Origin: Conchocele bisecta
Taxonomy: Eukaryota; Mollusca; Bivalvia; Lucinida; Thyasiridae
Length of the DNA stretch: 64,000 nucleotides
Direction: 5' to 3'
Assembly: GCA_029237695.1 (NCBI GenBank)
Contig: CM055273.1
Coordinates: forward strand, 61,927,968 to 61,991,967
Shown: positions 55,222 to 64,000 of the stretch, one piece after another
Numbering within the stretch: the stretch's first letter is position 1
Layout: each line of letters starts with the position of its first letter
Program-made: the position numbers and the translations under genes
Notes under the pieces: generated by a model
The model's database searches: none
What the model was told of the DNA's origin: nothing
The model's input: the letters and a program-made list of their open reading frames with translations, nothing else

Positions 55222-56200
55222 TTAACAAATCGGCGGTAGTATGAACCCAGTCGCTACAAACTGTTTCACCTGCTTTGCATTCCGTGGTTTCGGCCAATCT
55301 ACAATCTTTGCTATGTTGGTTGGATTAGGCCGTATTCCTTCGCTTGATACCACATGCCCCAGGAACACAACCTCGGTCTGTAGAAGCTGACATTTATCTG
55401 GTCTCAATTTCATGCCTGCCTGTGAAATTCTGGAGAGAGGCCTGATCAACTCTCTGGATATGTTGCTCGAAGTTTGAGGCATAGACTATGATGTCGTCTA
55501 TGTAGACTAGACACGTCTTCCACTGTAACCCCTGTAATGCGAGCTCCATGGTTCTCTGGAAGGTACTAGCAGAGTTGTTAAGACCAAACGGCATCCGGGT
55601 CATCTCAAACTGTCCAAATTTGCAGCAGAAGGCACTTTTGGGGATGTCTTCCTTCTTGAGAGGTATCTGAAAATATCCACTGATGAGATCAAAGCTACTA
55701 AATATGGTGGACCCTGATACAGCGTCCAAGCAGTCTTGTATTCTAGGCAGTGGAAAGCCATCTGGTTTTACCAGCGAGTTGACCCTTCTGTAGTCCACAC
55801 ATGGTCTTACAGCGCCAGACTTCTTCCTGACTAGTACAATTGGACTAGCCCAAGGTGATGTGCTCTTCTGTATTACCCCCTTTCTTAGTAGGTCCTCTAT
55901 TGCCTTCTTTTCTTCACCTGCATATGCTAATGGCACACGGCGTGGCCTTTGTTTTACAGGTGTAGCTTCTCCCGTGTTTATAGAATGTTCTGCTAGATGT
56001 GTCAGACCAATGTCCCAATCATCCTTCGAGAATGTGCTACTATATTTGTTGAGCAGACCAGCTACAATTTGCTTTACATGTTGTGATTTCTCCTTAGTGG
56101 CGTTGTCATGCAGTTCCTTCAGATGACTCGGAAGTTGGTCGACGCTAACACTCTTGACTCCATCGCCGTCAAAGTGTGTTATGGGGGAACCAGTACCCAC
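55222..56200 (-). CDS. Reverse transcriptase of Ty3/Gypsy pol
   Basis: Covered by 55394-56200 (268 codons) and 55222-55482 (86 codons) in different frames. It shows RRVPLAYAGEEKKAIEDLL, the KKSGAVRPCVDYRRVN finger motif, FDLISGYFQIPL (first catalytic Asp), MPFGLNNSASTFQRTME and the YIDD box. Thumb landmarks KCQLLQTEVVFLGHVVS and DWPKPRNAKQVKQF come from the second frame. The active-site residues are intact. The frame changes near 55450 and near 55240, where one extra T explains the second break. Confidence 0.94.
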
Positions 56201-56912
56201 TCTGCGAATTCTGTTAAAATATTTGCGGCTTCATCGGTGCTCTCCTCTGATGAGATGACTGATACAATGCGCTCTATCCTTTCAGCCTTCCCTATCTCGG
56301 CATCTTGCCTCAAGTCCATCTCATCAGGAAGAGGGTTCATCACTCGTATCCGGCAGGTGGCTGCACCGTTTATGTCTACTAATGTAGATGCCATTACCAG
56401 CTGGTACTTCTCCTGAAATCCATCTAAAGGTTCTACTAAGTAATCAGCCGGGGGTCACCGTCATCACCATCTATCCGTTCCACATAGACGTCCACCAGAG
56501 CCTCTGTGTTACCCGGGATCTTGATATCATCTGCCACTGTCACCTTCCTGGTGCACAGTGTTCTTTCCCTGGATATACATGGCACCTCCTGGCCATCCAA
56601 AACAATTACATTTCTACTCAACAGTATGTCGGCTGGTCCACTAGAACCACCGGTCAGAACATCGTAGCCCAGTAGCGCATCGTCTTCGATGTCGGCGACT
56701 ATCGCCTCCCTGACAATTTCTACTGGCCCGAGTGTCAGCTTGAAGTGCGCTTTACCCCGCTCTCTAATCGGGGCCCCTCCTGCGCCTCTCAAACAAGCTG
56801 ACCTCTGTAATACCGGTCTGTCTCGCTCCAACATACTGTCAAATACTCTCGAAGAAATTATTGTTTTGGATGCCCCGGTGTCGGCTGTGAATATCACCGG
56901 CTGCTGCTCCAC
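56179..56912 (-). CDS. Retropepsin-like protease and linker
   Basis: The frame 56436-56912 (158 codons) has FTADTGASKTIIS, the D-T-G active site of aspartic proteases, and ALLGYDVLTGG as the second conserved loop. A linker in another frame (56179-56394, DINGAATCRIRVMNPLPDE) leads to RT. Frame changes are near 56440 and near 56180, both beside five-base G/C runs. It processes gag-pol in related elements. Confidence 0.9.
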
Positions 56913-57037
56913 TAAACCGTCTATGTACAGCCCATCACTCAGGTTCCGGACATCTTGACTATCTGTATTACCAGATGCCGGAGACCTGCTACACGTACTG
57001 GGCTGAGTACCTTCATTATGGCCTGTACTATCCCTAT

Positions 57038-58551
57038 CTACTTGGACCCCCCTCTGGCCGCGAGAGCTGGTCCCTTGAAGTTTAAATGGCTCCCAACCTC
57101 TGGGTGTGCCCCTGTTTGCTCTGTTTCCTTTCTTCCATGTTCATCATGTGACCGCTCTGGACATTCTCTGGCAAAATGTCCCAACTTGTGGCAGTTGTAA
57201 CATTCTAATTCCTGTTTGCCTTTGAGTCTCCGTCTACCCTCTAGTTTGTCTAACCGGGAACACACCATCTCCATCAACTTATCACTTTTAATTGTGTCTG
57301 TCTCCTTTCCACGGGGTTTCCAGTTGCGATCGTTACCGTGTGTCGTGTCTGTTCTGGGATAAGGTCTGTCAGTCATGGTATATGCCCTCTCAGGTTCGTC
57401 ACCACCGTCATAGTAAAACGATACCTGTTCGTCATTCGACTCCTGTGTACGTCGTGCCGTGTTTCTATTTCTCCTCTCCCCTCTACAACTGTTACGGATT
57501 TGTACCAGATTAACAGCCTGATACACTGCTTCATCGATATTCTGTGGTTCTTTGTGGAACTCTATTTCAAATCGAATGTCTTCGTCGAGGAGTCCATCCA
57601 GAAACCGTCGCACGAGGTCTTCGTCACGAGTTTGTCTATCTCTGAACCATGTGCTTTATCATAGAGTATTGAGGTCCGCTGCATACTCCTCAGCTGTCTC
57701 ACCATGCCGCTGGTTCCTCCTGCTGAGCTTTGACGCAAATGATCGAGCTGTTTCAACTACCCGAAATCTGCTGTTGATTTCCCCTATCAGCTCCTGGTAG
57801 TGGCATAGCACAGCAGCTGGCAGTTGTGAAAAAACTACTGTCCTGCCGTTCCCTCTCATTCTGGGTAGCAGTTGATCCAGTCTGTCTTCCTCTGACCATT
57901 GGTATCTGTATGCAATAGCCTCAAACTTGGCAATCCACATAGACCAATCATCTTTGCCGTTGAAAGAAGGTATTTTCACGTTGGCATGTTTGGCCCCCCT
58001 CTGTAGTGGTTGGATGGCTGGGAATGTTCTCTGTTTGAGTACCCATCGGATCGCCCGTCTGACTGGTGACTACCTGTTGGTGTACTGTACCGTGCCGTAT
58101 GATGGCGTGCATGCACCCCATAACCCTCTGTATCAGCTCCACTGTGGTATCCATTATACCTATCAGCTGGCCCTGTTGAATAGTTCTGATGACTAGTCGG
58201 TGTAATATTGGGTGCAGTGTAGTTTCTCTGACGATGGAAGTGGTTGTCATTGATGTCAGCACCTTCTGTAGTCATCTGTCTGTTGACCACGACGCTTTGA
58301 CTGGCCGATGGCTGTATTGAATGTAGAGCTGTCACAACATCTTTCAAAGCTCCACTCAAGCCGGAGATCATGTCTTTCATGCCTTTAATCTCCTCTCCAT
58401 GTCTCTGAAGTGTAGTACTGTCTACAGTATGAGCTGTCTGTTGACGGATGCCATCGCTGCATGCATACCCGTCATCAACTATATCTTGGGTGTCTCTGTT
58501 GTCCTTGAAACTGATCACTCCCTCGCTGTCCACTGCCACTGGGTCGCTCAT
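57038..58551 (-). CDS. Gag polyprotein with zinc knuckle
   Basis: About 500 codons in three frame segments: 57976-58551 (start MSDPVAVDSEG; Gln/His/Ser/Tyr-rich), 57659-57979 (KIPSFNGKDDWSMWIAKFE, capsid-like helices) and 57038-57613 (FLDGLLDEDIRFEIEF then a basic region). The nucleocapsid zinc knuckle CYNCHKLGHFAREC fits C-x2-C-x4-H-x4-C. Breaks lie in a G6 run near 57980 and as two compensating one-base changes between 57620 and 57665. The start at 58551 is 130 bp inside the 5' LTR edge. The end overlaps the protease frame at a C6 (G6) tract. Confidence 0.92.
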
Positions 58552-58658
58552 CGTGCTGGTGTGAGTTGTATTAACAACTGGGTATCAGTATATGTAAGTT
58601 GTCAGCTCTCGTACTACTTAGTGTGGGGTCGATCACTGGATCTGTGTAGATAAAACAG

Positions 58659-58676
58659 ATCCCACCGCTGCCACCA
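58659..58676 (-). other. Primer-binding site for tRNA-Leu
   Basis: The plus strand reads ATCCCACCGCTGCCACCA, identical to the 3' end of a eukaryotic tRNA-Leu (AAG type, acceptor CGCTGCC plus ACCA). So the element RNA carries the 18-base complement, 5 bases from the 5' LTR. This would prime minus-strand DNA synthesis. Confidence 0.9.
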
Positions 58677-58681
58677 TAAAA

Positions 58682-60750
58682 TGTTACGCGCCGGCTGTGG
58701 GGCGTGTACTAAATACTATTTTGACCCGCTATCTCGTTGTGTTGAGCCTACGACCCTTAGCACCAGCTTCTCTAGAATGCCCACCTTGGCTACTAGACTA
58801 AGGACCTTCTGGAGGGGTTTGTTCTTGCGGATCTGCCAGCAAGGCACGCGTTGTGGGCTCTGTGTGTCTGTTTGCTATACTATGTGTTGGTAGCGTGCAT
58901 ATTATGTCTAGCAATCAGACTCTAGCCTGCAACCTGTGCGTTGAATAACTCAGATTATCGCCACTGTGGTTCTCTACGGGATGAACACAGGATGAGACAC
59001 CACTCTGTAAACTTCAGGGAATGTAGAAGTAGCCAGTTCAATTTAACAATTTAATTAGCAGTTAATCGATGGTGTACGACAAATGTACAATAATAATAGT
59101 TCACATGAGTGGTCACAGCACATCATAAACTGCATTACTGTCAACTTGTTATATAGACATGTTAAGATGGTTAAAATGCGAGCTTAAAATGCTGTATTAA
59201 AGCAATATATATTAGTTGCTCCGCTCAAATGAGGGCGAAATTGTCAGACGATGACAATGCGTGGTGTTAACGTAACATCACTAAATAGGCATGTAAACAC
59301 TTAATTTGTAGTTACCGAACGAAGTCACATAATACGTCACGATAAGGTAATGTCGACAATTATAACTTCCAATAGTCTTCCGATTTAAACGAAAAGTTTA
59401 ACGGGCTACTACCGTTGTTCGTGGCTCATACACGTATCGATAATTTACGATATAGAATAACACCGGGTTATACCACTGAGGTTTTATACTAAGTACATGT
59501 AAACTAGACTTCGCTAGCATTATAATATCCGCGAATATCCGCTGTGTAAGTAAATAATGTCCAAATGATTCTGACAGAAGTTGTGTTGGCCTAAAGATAA
59601 ACTATACTTTCTATGAGATTGTTACAATAACTTTTGGAAATCTTTTACAAGGTAATTTGATTTTGAAGAGTACATTTCTCTACCGAAATTTGCGTGGAGG
59701 TTACGTCTGTGAAAGTCTAAAATCAGAATGCTTCCAAAGAAAATATTGGGTCCTTTTATACCCGTGAGGTGGCCAGTGACCCGTTTCTCACAGTGGCCAG
59801 TGACACCAATTCCTGGTCACAGTGGACAGTTTCGGGTCACAGTGGCCCATTCGGGTCACAGTGACCAGTTTCTGTCCACAGTTGACAACAATTGTGGGTC
59901 ACGGTGGCCACTTTTTGCGTCATCACTACAACTATAACGTCACGTCTCGTGAGTGACTCCAAAAGTGGCCACAACATCTCGCGCGGTCTAAAACTATGAC
60001 AAAATAGACAATTTGCAGTTATGAAACGCCACAAGGCGCATTCCCGTCGACAAAGACAGATAATGAGCAAGTAAACCTTTTAAGAAAGTTCAATAAAGTT
60101 ATGATTTATATACCAGAAATGCATTATAGAAGTTTCGCTTCATCGCTGCGTTTCACAAATCACTTCGTTTCGTCAAATTAACAATCCCAGAATTCAAAGA
60201 ACAAGATGGCTGAACGAGGAATGGACTATTCTGTCTCTGAGAATGCAGTCACGTTTTCACTATTAATTTGCTCTCTGGGATAGTTAGACGTGAGCCATTT
60301 GACGAAATGATGTGGTTAAAAGTAAACAGCTGATAGCAAGCGTGATTTTACATATAAAGCTAAAATGATGGACTTTCAAACGGCTGAAAATCGAGCATGG
60401 ATATAACAGGTGCGCGAAATGGAGGCATGCGATAGTGACGATGAATTCAGACAAGACCGTGATGTTTTGAGTTGTGCTGGGTCTGAGTATGAATTCCAGG
60501 CACACACACATGCTTACACCTCACTGCTAGTCATATCAACATAAAATGGATGACAATTAACAACAGTCAATAGTGTTAAAAGTTCCTCGAATCCTAAGGT
60601 ATATGATCATGGGAGGTAAGTCAGATATGCCAGGGCACAGGGCTACTAAAATATTGCCATCATATTCAATCTGAATAGATAATAGTGTTATGCAATGAAT
60701 TAAAGTAGGTGAGGTAATATTCAGTATTGCCTGTGTGCCGGGGCATATCA
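58682..60750 (-). repeat. 5' LTR of the Ty3/Gypsy element
   Basis: Starts TGTTACGCGCCGGCTGTGGG and ends GCCGGGGCATATCA on the plus strand. It should contain the promoter reading towards lower coordinates. A TATA box could not be assigned with confidence. Confidence 0.96.
59770..59905. promoter_or_regulatory. GGTCA half-site array with ERE-type palindrome (5' LTR)
   Basis: Counterpart of the array at 50266. GGTCACAGTGACC is at 59854-59866. Some units differ by small indels from the other LTR, but the palindrome is the same in both. Confidence 0.5.
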
Positions 60751-60754
60751 ATAT

Positions 60755-61528
60755 TAATTGTTGCGCACAACAATAATGTGCTCGTGACCACTCTATTAAT
60801 TTCCATTAATAGATGTATCAGATGTCTTAGCTAATTAGATTAATCCGTATTTAAGGAATGTAGTAGTACATTGGCCGCCGGCTGACAAAAGGGTCATTAC
60901 GGCATGTCATAGTCCTAGATCAACATGTAGACGCCGTCATATTTGAATGGAAAACTATTTCTAGCTCACGTAGCCTATTTCATGAACACCCCTACATGTA
61001 TTTATGATCGTAGACACTTCAACGGCAGCCACGCGCCGTGGCACTGTTCTGCGTCGTTAGTATGCGCCCGTTTAAACAAATCGGGTCGTATTAAGTTTTG
61101 TATTCCCCCGCCACCGAATGGTGTGGTGGGAATATAGTGGTATGTATCCTTGCATATATCTGCTTGATATTTCACACACCCATTGATCTGATGGTCTTCT
61201 TTCATGTTGTGACAAATCCACGCTTCTCTGTCCCTCTGCCTTTTCAAATGTGTCTCGTTTTCTTTTGCTGCCAGCGGGAGAATTCGTGTACCGACAGGCC
61301 ACATTTCTATTTTATTTTATGTCATTGGTTGTATGTTGTACGCTGGAATATTACCGACGAATGTAGGAAATGCCATTTTGAGGGTCTAAGTTGATTCTTC
61401 CGGTGTGTAGTGGGGGCTCTCATACCCCCGCGCAAAGTCCGCCGTGGCACTACGCACCTTAGTCGACCAAGTGCTTAGTAATACATGTACTCGACTAACC
61501 TATCATTTGCCGACTAGCTATATCAGGG
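60755..61528. other. Intron 6 sequence after the retrotransposon
   Basis: Unique-looking sequence containing a short piece CCCCCGCCACCGAATGG and no recognised coding or repeat family. Weak inverted similarity TATTTCATGAACACCC near 60974 resembles a family A end only. Confidence 0.4.
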
Positions 61529-61921
61529 TGCATGCTCACGTGGTTACAACAACAACAACAACGTCGCCCACTGTAAAGTAAATATTATTTGATATTTTCC
61601 TTAATATGCAACGTATTTTGATGAAATATGGCGCAGCAAATGTGTCTTCGTGAGATGCATTTTGGTGGTCCATGGTGTTTGGCACAGACTTATGTGTTTT
61701 TGCAAAGAATCGATTTCCGTGTCGGAGACACGGAAATCGATTCTTCGCAAAAACGACAGAAGTTTGGGCGAACATACAGAGACTACCAAATGCAGCTTGA
61801 CAAGACGCGTTTGATGCGCCATATTACATCAAAATCCGTTACGTAATAAGGACAATATAAAAGAATACGTACATCCAATCGGATTTGTTGTTGTTGTTAG
61901 TACCACGTGATCATACACCTT
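61529..61921. mobile_element. Foldback element, family L (copy 2)
   Basis: 393 bp. GGTGCATGCTCACGTGGTTA and CCACGTGATCATACACC are inverted ends flanking (AAC)n/(GTT)n. The centre is a long hairpin AATCGATTTCCGTGTCGGAG with its complement. Better preserved than the copy at 4674. Confidence 0.85.
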
Positions 61922-62210
61922 GTATATGCATAGTCGACTAATATATTTGGCAGGTTTTCATTTCACAAGCGATTCTGCTACCCGACTTTAGCTGGTCGAT
62001 CGACTTTATCATAAACGGTCATGGCGGCCATTAAATCGTGGAAGCATAAGCAACTGACAATAAGCTCTCCGTCGTGTACATGTATCCTTATATAGATATG
62101 AATATTTCGTTAGAACCTAATAGCAAACACTGGAGGTTCCGGATTGGGTTGCACAAAATGGGGCTACCATTTTTGCCATTTCGAATCCCGAGTTTGTTTG
62201 TGTATTTCAG

Positions 62211-62294
62211 ACGACACGAGAGCCAACGTCGCTGTTCACGACCGTATGACGGGAAACCTCTCATGGCTAGTTGACGTCGCCACGCTGTGGGAAG
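62211..62294 (+). CDS. GABA-B-type receptor, exon 7
   Basis: An 84-bp exon, phase 1 at both ends, acceptor GTTTGTTTGTGTATTTCAG, donor AAG|GTACTA. After the base carried over from exon 6 it encodes NDTRANVAVHDRMTGNLSWL then VDVATLWE and one base. It aligns with IGYYDSTKDDLSWS...W of GABA-B1, the last strand of the ligand-binding domain before the PPADQT linker to the first membrane helix. The membrane-domain exons should lie right of the window; none was found before 64000. It is the least conserved exon, but the phase fit and LSW match support it. Confidence 0.75.
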
Positions 62295-62567
62295 GTACTA
62301 GGAATTTGTACACAACCGCCTGCGTTCATCTTGCCCAGATTATCAACGTTTCTGAACATCTATTGGCAATGTCGACTATTAGCACAGCTCAGGCTCAGCC
62401 AATCAAGCTGTTTGATTTTAAGAACATTATTCAAGTATTTTTAAATAAAGAAATTAACACATATTGGCAAGATTAGCGCAGGCGGTTATGTATGATGTGA
62501 ACTACGGTGTTTTGTTAAGGTAATCGATATCTACGGGTTGAAGTAACGGACCATTGCCTATACATAT

Positions 62568-63540
62568 TTTAAGTATACCTAAGAGCATCAGTAAGTGAAA
62601 AATAATAAGTTAAATATATTTTTACTTCCTCTTATAACACATTACCAAGGTCCCTATGTTTTAATGGTCCGTACTCGGACAGCCTCGAGACAACTGACTC
62701 TCAAGAAAGTTTCAACCGATTTATATCATTGCCGCCTATTGCAGGAGTTAGGCAAATGTTACCGCTCCACAACGATATATTACCCGATGCGGTATGTCAA
62801 TGCGTTTGCGAGCTATGGGTTATTTTATAGAGCAACATTCTGAATGTGTCTCTAGTCGGTCTGGTCGGAAGACATCGGACACATTTCTTTCTTTGGCTTT
62901 CCCAATGACGCGTCAGCTGGTACCGTTTCATAGCTTCGCTGACAAGGTAAGCATGTGTCCGGCTGGTAACCAGTCAATGTAACATGACGCTTACGCCTGA
63001 CATTACACGAATATCAACCAATCATAAGCCTAGCCATGACGCTATCTGGAAACCCCATCAACATTAGATAACATGGCTTTCCGAGACATTATAGAAAAGT
63101 CGTTGAGATTGAATTGTCTGTCGTGAGGCATTGTACGGGTATACATGTAAGTTTTATCAAATGTTCGATTGGAAACTCTGTTATTTCGATGCAAAATGTT
63201 TCTTTACGGACCGGGACGACGGAAAAGTGTAGTTTGAAGCCGATGATTGCACTATAGTAGTATTGGCTGGTAAAACTAATAACAAATGCTAATTAATCCA
63301 TTGTTCAAAACGCGTTGACATATGGCATCGGGGAATATATCATTGCGAAGGTCTAACATTTCTTAACTTCTGCAATAGGAGACAATGATATAAATCGGGC
63401 GACTGTTTCGTGAGAGTCCGTTGTCTGGAGGCCGTCCGTGTACGGCCCATTTAAAACATAGGGACCTTGGTAATATGTTATAAGAAACAGTAAAACAATA
63501 GCTTTTTTTCTCACTTAATGATGCTTTTAGGTATATTTAA
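62568..63540. mobile_element. Foldback DNA element with 250-bp arms
   Basis: Arms 62568-62815 and 63293-63540 are inverted copies. AAGTATACCTAAGAGCATC faces GATGCTTTTAGGTATATTT, and ACCAAGGTCCCTATGTTTTA faces AAAACATAGGGACCTTGGT. A 480-bp unique loop has no recognised transposase. The open frames in the arms (62595-62982) are explained by this element, not by receptor exons. Confidence 0.8.
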
Positions 63541-63589
63541 TGTATTTATGCACCTTGGTCCTTTAATTCAACTTATGTTGATATCGGGT

Positions 63590-63825
63590 CGATACTACGA
63601 CACCACGATAGTACGATACTTAGATGATGATATCACGATGCCACTATGGCGATTGTACAATATCATGATGATGATAGTACAAGACTACCATTCCGACAGT
63701 ACTAGGATTCGATTTAATATTGTGGTATCATTATCTTAGTATCGCGTTATCGTGCATTAGTACTGTCACCATCGTTGTTTTGTATTATCGTCATCGTAGT
63801 AATGTACTATCATGTTCTAGTTTCA
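63590..63825. repeat. Degenerate ATCG-type array
   Basis: Irregular units such as CACGATAGTACGATAC and TGATATCACGATGCCAC in the left half and TTATCGTCATCGTAGTAATG in the right half. The halves are roughly inverted, the same layout as the arrays in the foldbacks at 29064 and 40839. Confidence 0.5.
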
Positions 63826-63912
63826 CGTATGGTGTCGTAGATAACAGGTCTATTGCCTTAATGACCCATGGCAGGGGCGGATCCAACATTTGGGTGACAG
63901 GGGGTTTTCTCG

Positions 63913-64000
63913 TTGCGAATGTAGCTTGCAATCAATTCCCGTACCGTCCGTAGCTAGCTACGGACGGTACGGGAGTAATGGCAAGAGTTACCGTTCGCAA
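63913..64000. mobile_element. Short hairpin element, family K (copy 2)
   Basis: TTGCGAATGTAGCTTGCAAT and its partner GAGTTACCGTTCGCAA flank a perfect GTACCGTCCGTAGCTAGCTA palindrome. The window ends at or just inside its edge. Confidence 0.85.

Larger units (their letters stand above)
49189..60750 (-). mobile_element. Ty3/Gypsy LTR retrotransposon, complete structure
   Basis: An 11.56 kb element with TG...CA LTRs of 2,077 and 2,069 bp and an ATAT duplication at 49185-49188 and 60751-60754. It is oriented on the minus strand, antisense to the receptor gene. Order in its own direction: 5' LTR, primer site, gag, protease, RT, RNase H, integrase, a 660-bp gap, an extra zinc-finger ORF, purine tract, 3' LTR. 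The order RT-RNase H-integrase and the GPY motif after integrase place it in Ty3/Gypsy (Metaviridae-like). The frame breaks are described under each gene. Confidence 0.96.

Noticed and set aside
62595..62982. Candidate next receptor exon (membrane domain)
   Set aside because: Sequence belongs to the arm of a foldback element repeated in inverse at 63293-63540; no membrane helix or class C motif.

Overview
The window is metazoan nuclear DNA, most likely from a mollusc and probably a bivalve. It is AT-rich, has small exons between very long introns, and is packed with short palindromic (foldback) elements. It also carries a MULE-type transposase relic and a Ty3/Gypsy element of a style common in bivalve genomes. 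The species cannot be named from the sequence.

Host gene: I find one host gene, on the + strand, running across the whole window and beyond both ends. Seven exons (1510-1680, 3852-3959, 14606-14671, 41740-41931, 42768-42995, 45233-45296, 62211-62294; 913 bp in total, about 1.4% of the window) join in frame. They encode about 304 residues of the extracellular Venus-flytrap domain of a metabotropic GABA-B-type receptor. Introns 1-5 are phase 0 and introns 6-7 are phase 1. The signal peptide and first part of the domain lie upstream; the membrane domain lies downstream. Three positions that hold GABA in GABA-B1 appear substituted, so the product looks like a GB2-like or orphan class C receptor subunit.

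Introns 1-3 (1.7-41.7 kb): these are built mostly from about a dozen families of 85-1,100 bp foldback/MITE elements. They also hold a MULE DNA transposon with a decayed transposase (21.1-23.5 kb), a TTAA-flanked 1.6 kb insertion splitting an older foldback (24.2-25.8 kb), interleaved inverted repeats (28.2-31.0 kb), and a mobile-element-like coding relic on the minus strand (39.3-39.8 kb).

Exon 4-6 neighbourhood (40.7-45.3 kb): the start of exon 4 has been tandemly duplicated, splice acceptor included. Two elements with matching GTATGGAA ends, 4-bp target duplications and internal arrays of about 20-bp units flank exon 4. One was inserted inside the duplicated exon pieces. An 84-bp palindrome lies just after exon 5, and a foldback ends 12 bp before exon 6.

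Intron 6 (45.3-62.2 kb): it holds a 1.6 kb minisatellite of 31-32 bp units and an 11.6 kb Ty3/Gypsy LTR retrotransposon (49189-60750) lying antisense to the receptor gene. The retrotransposon has 2.07 kb LTRs, an ATAT target duplication, a tRNA-Leu primer site, gag, protease, reverse transcriptase, RNase H and integrase, plus an extra C2H2 zinc-finger ORF where other elements carry env. Its LTRs differ mainly by 1-2 bp indels, and the reading-frame breaks in gag-pol sit largely in homopolymers. This suggests consensus error in a young element rather than decay.
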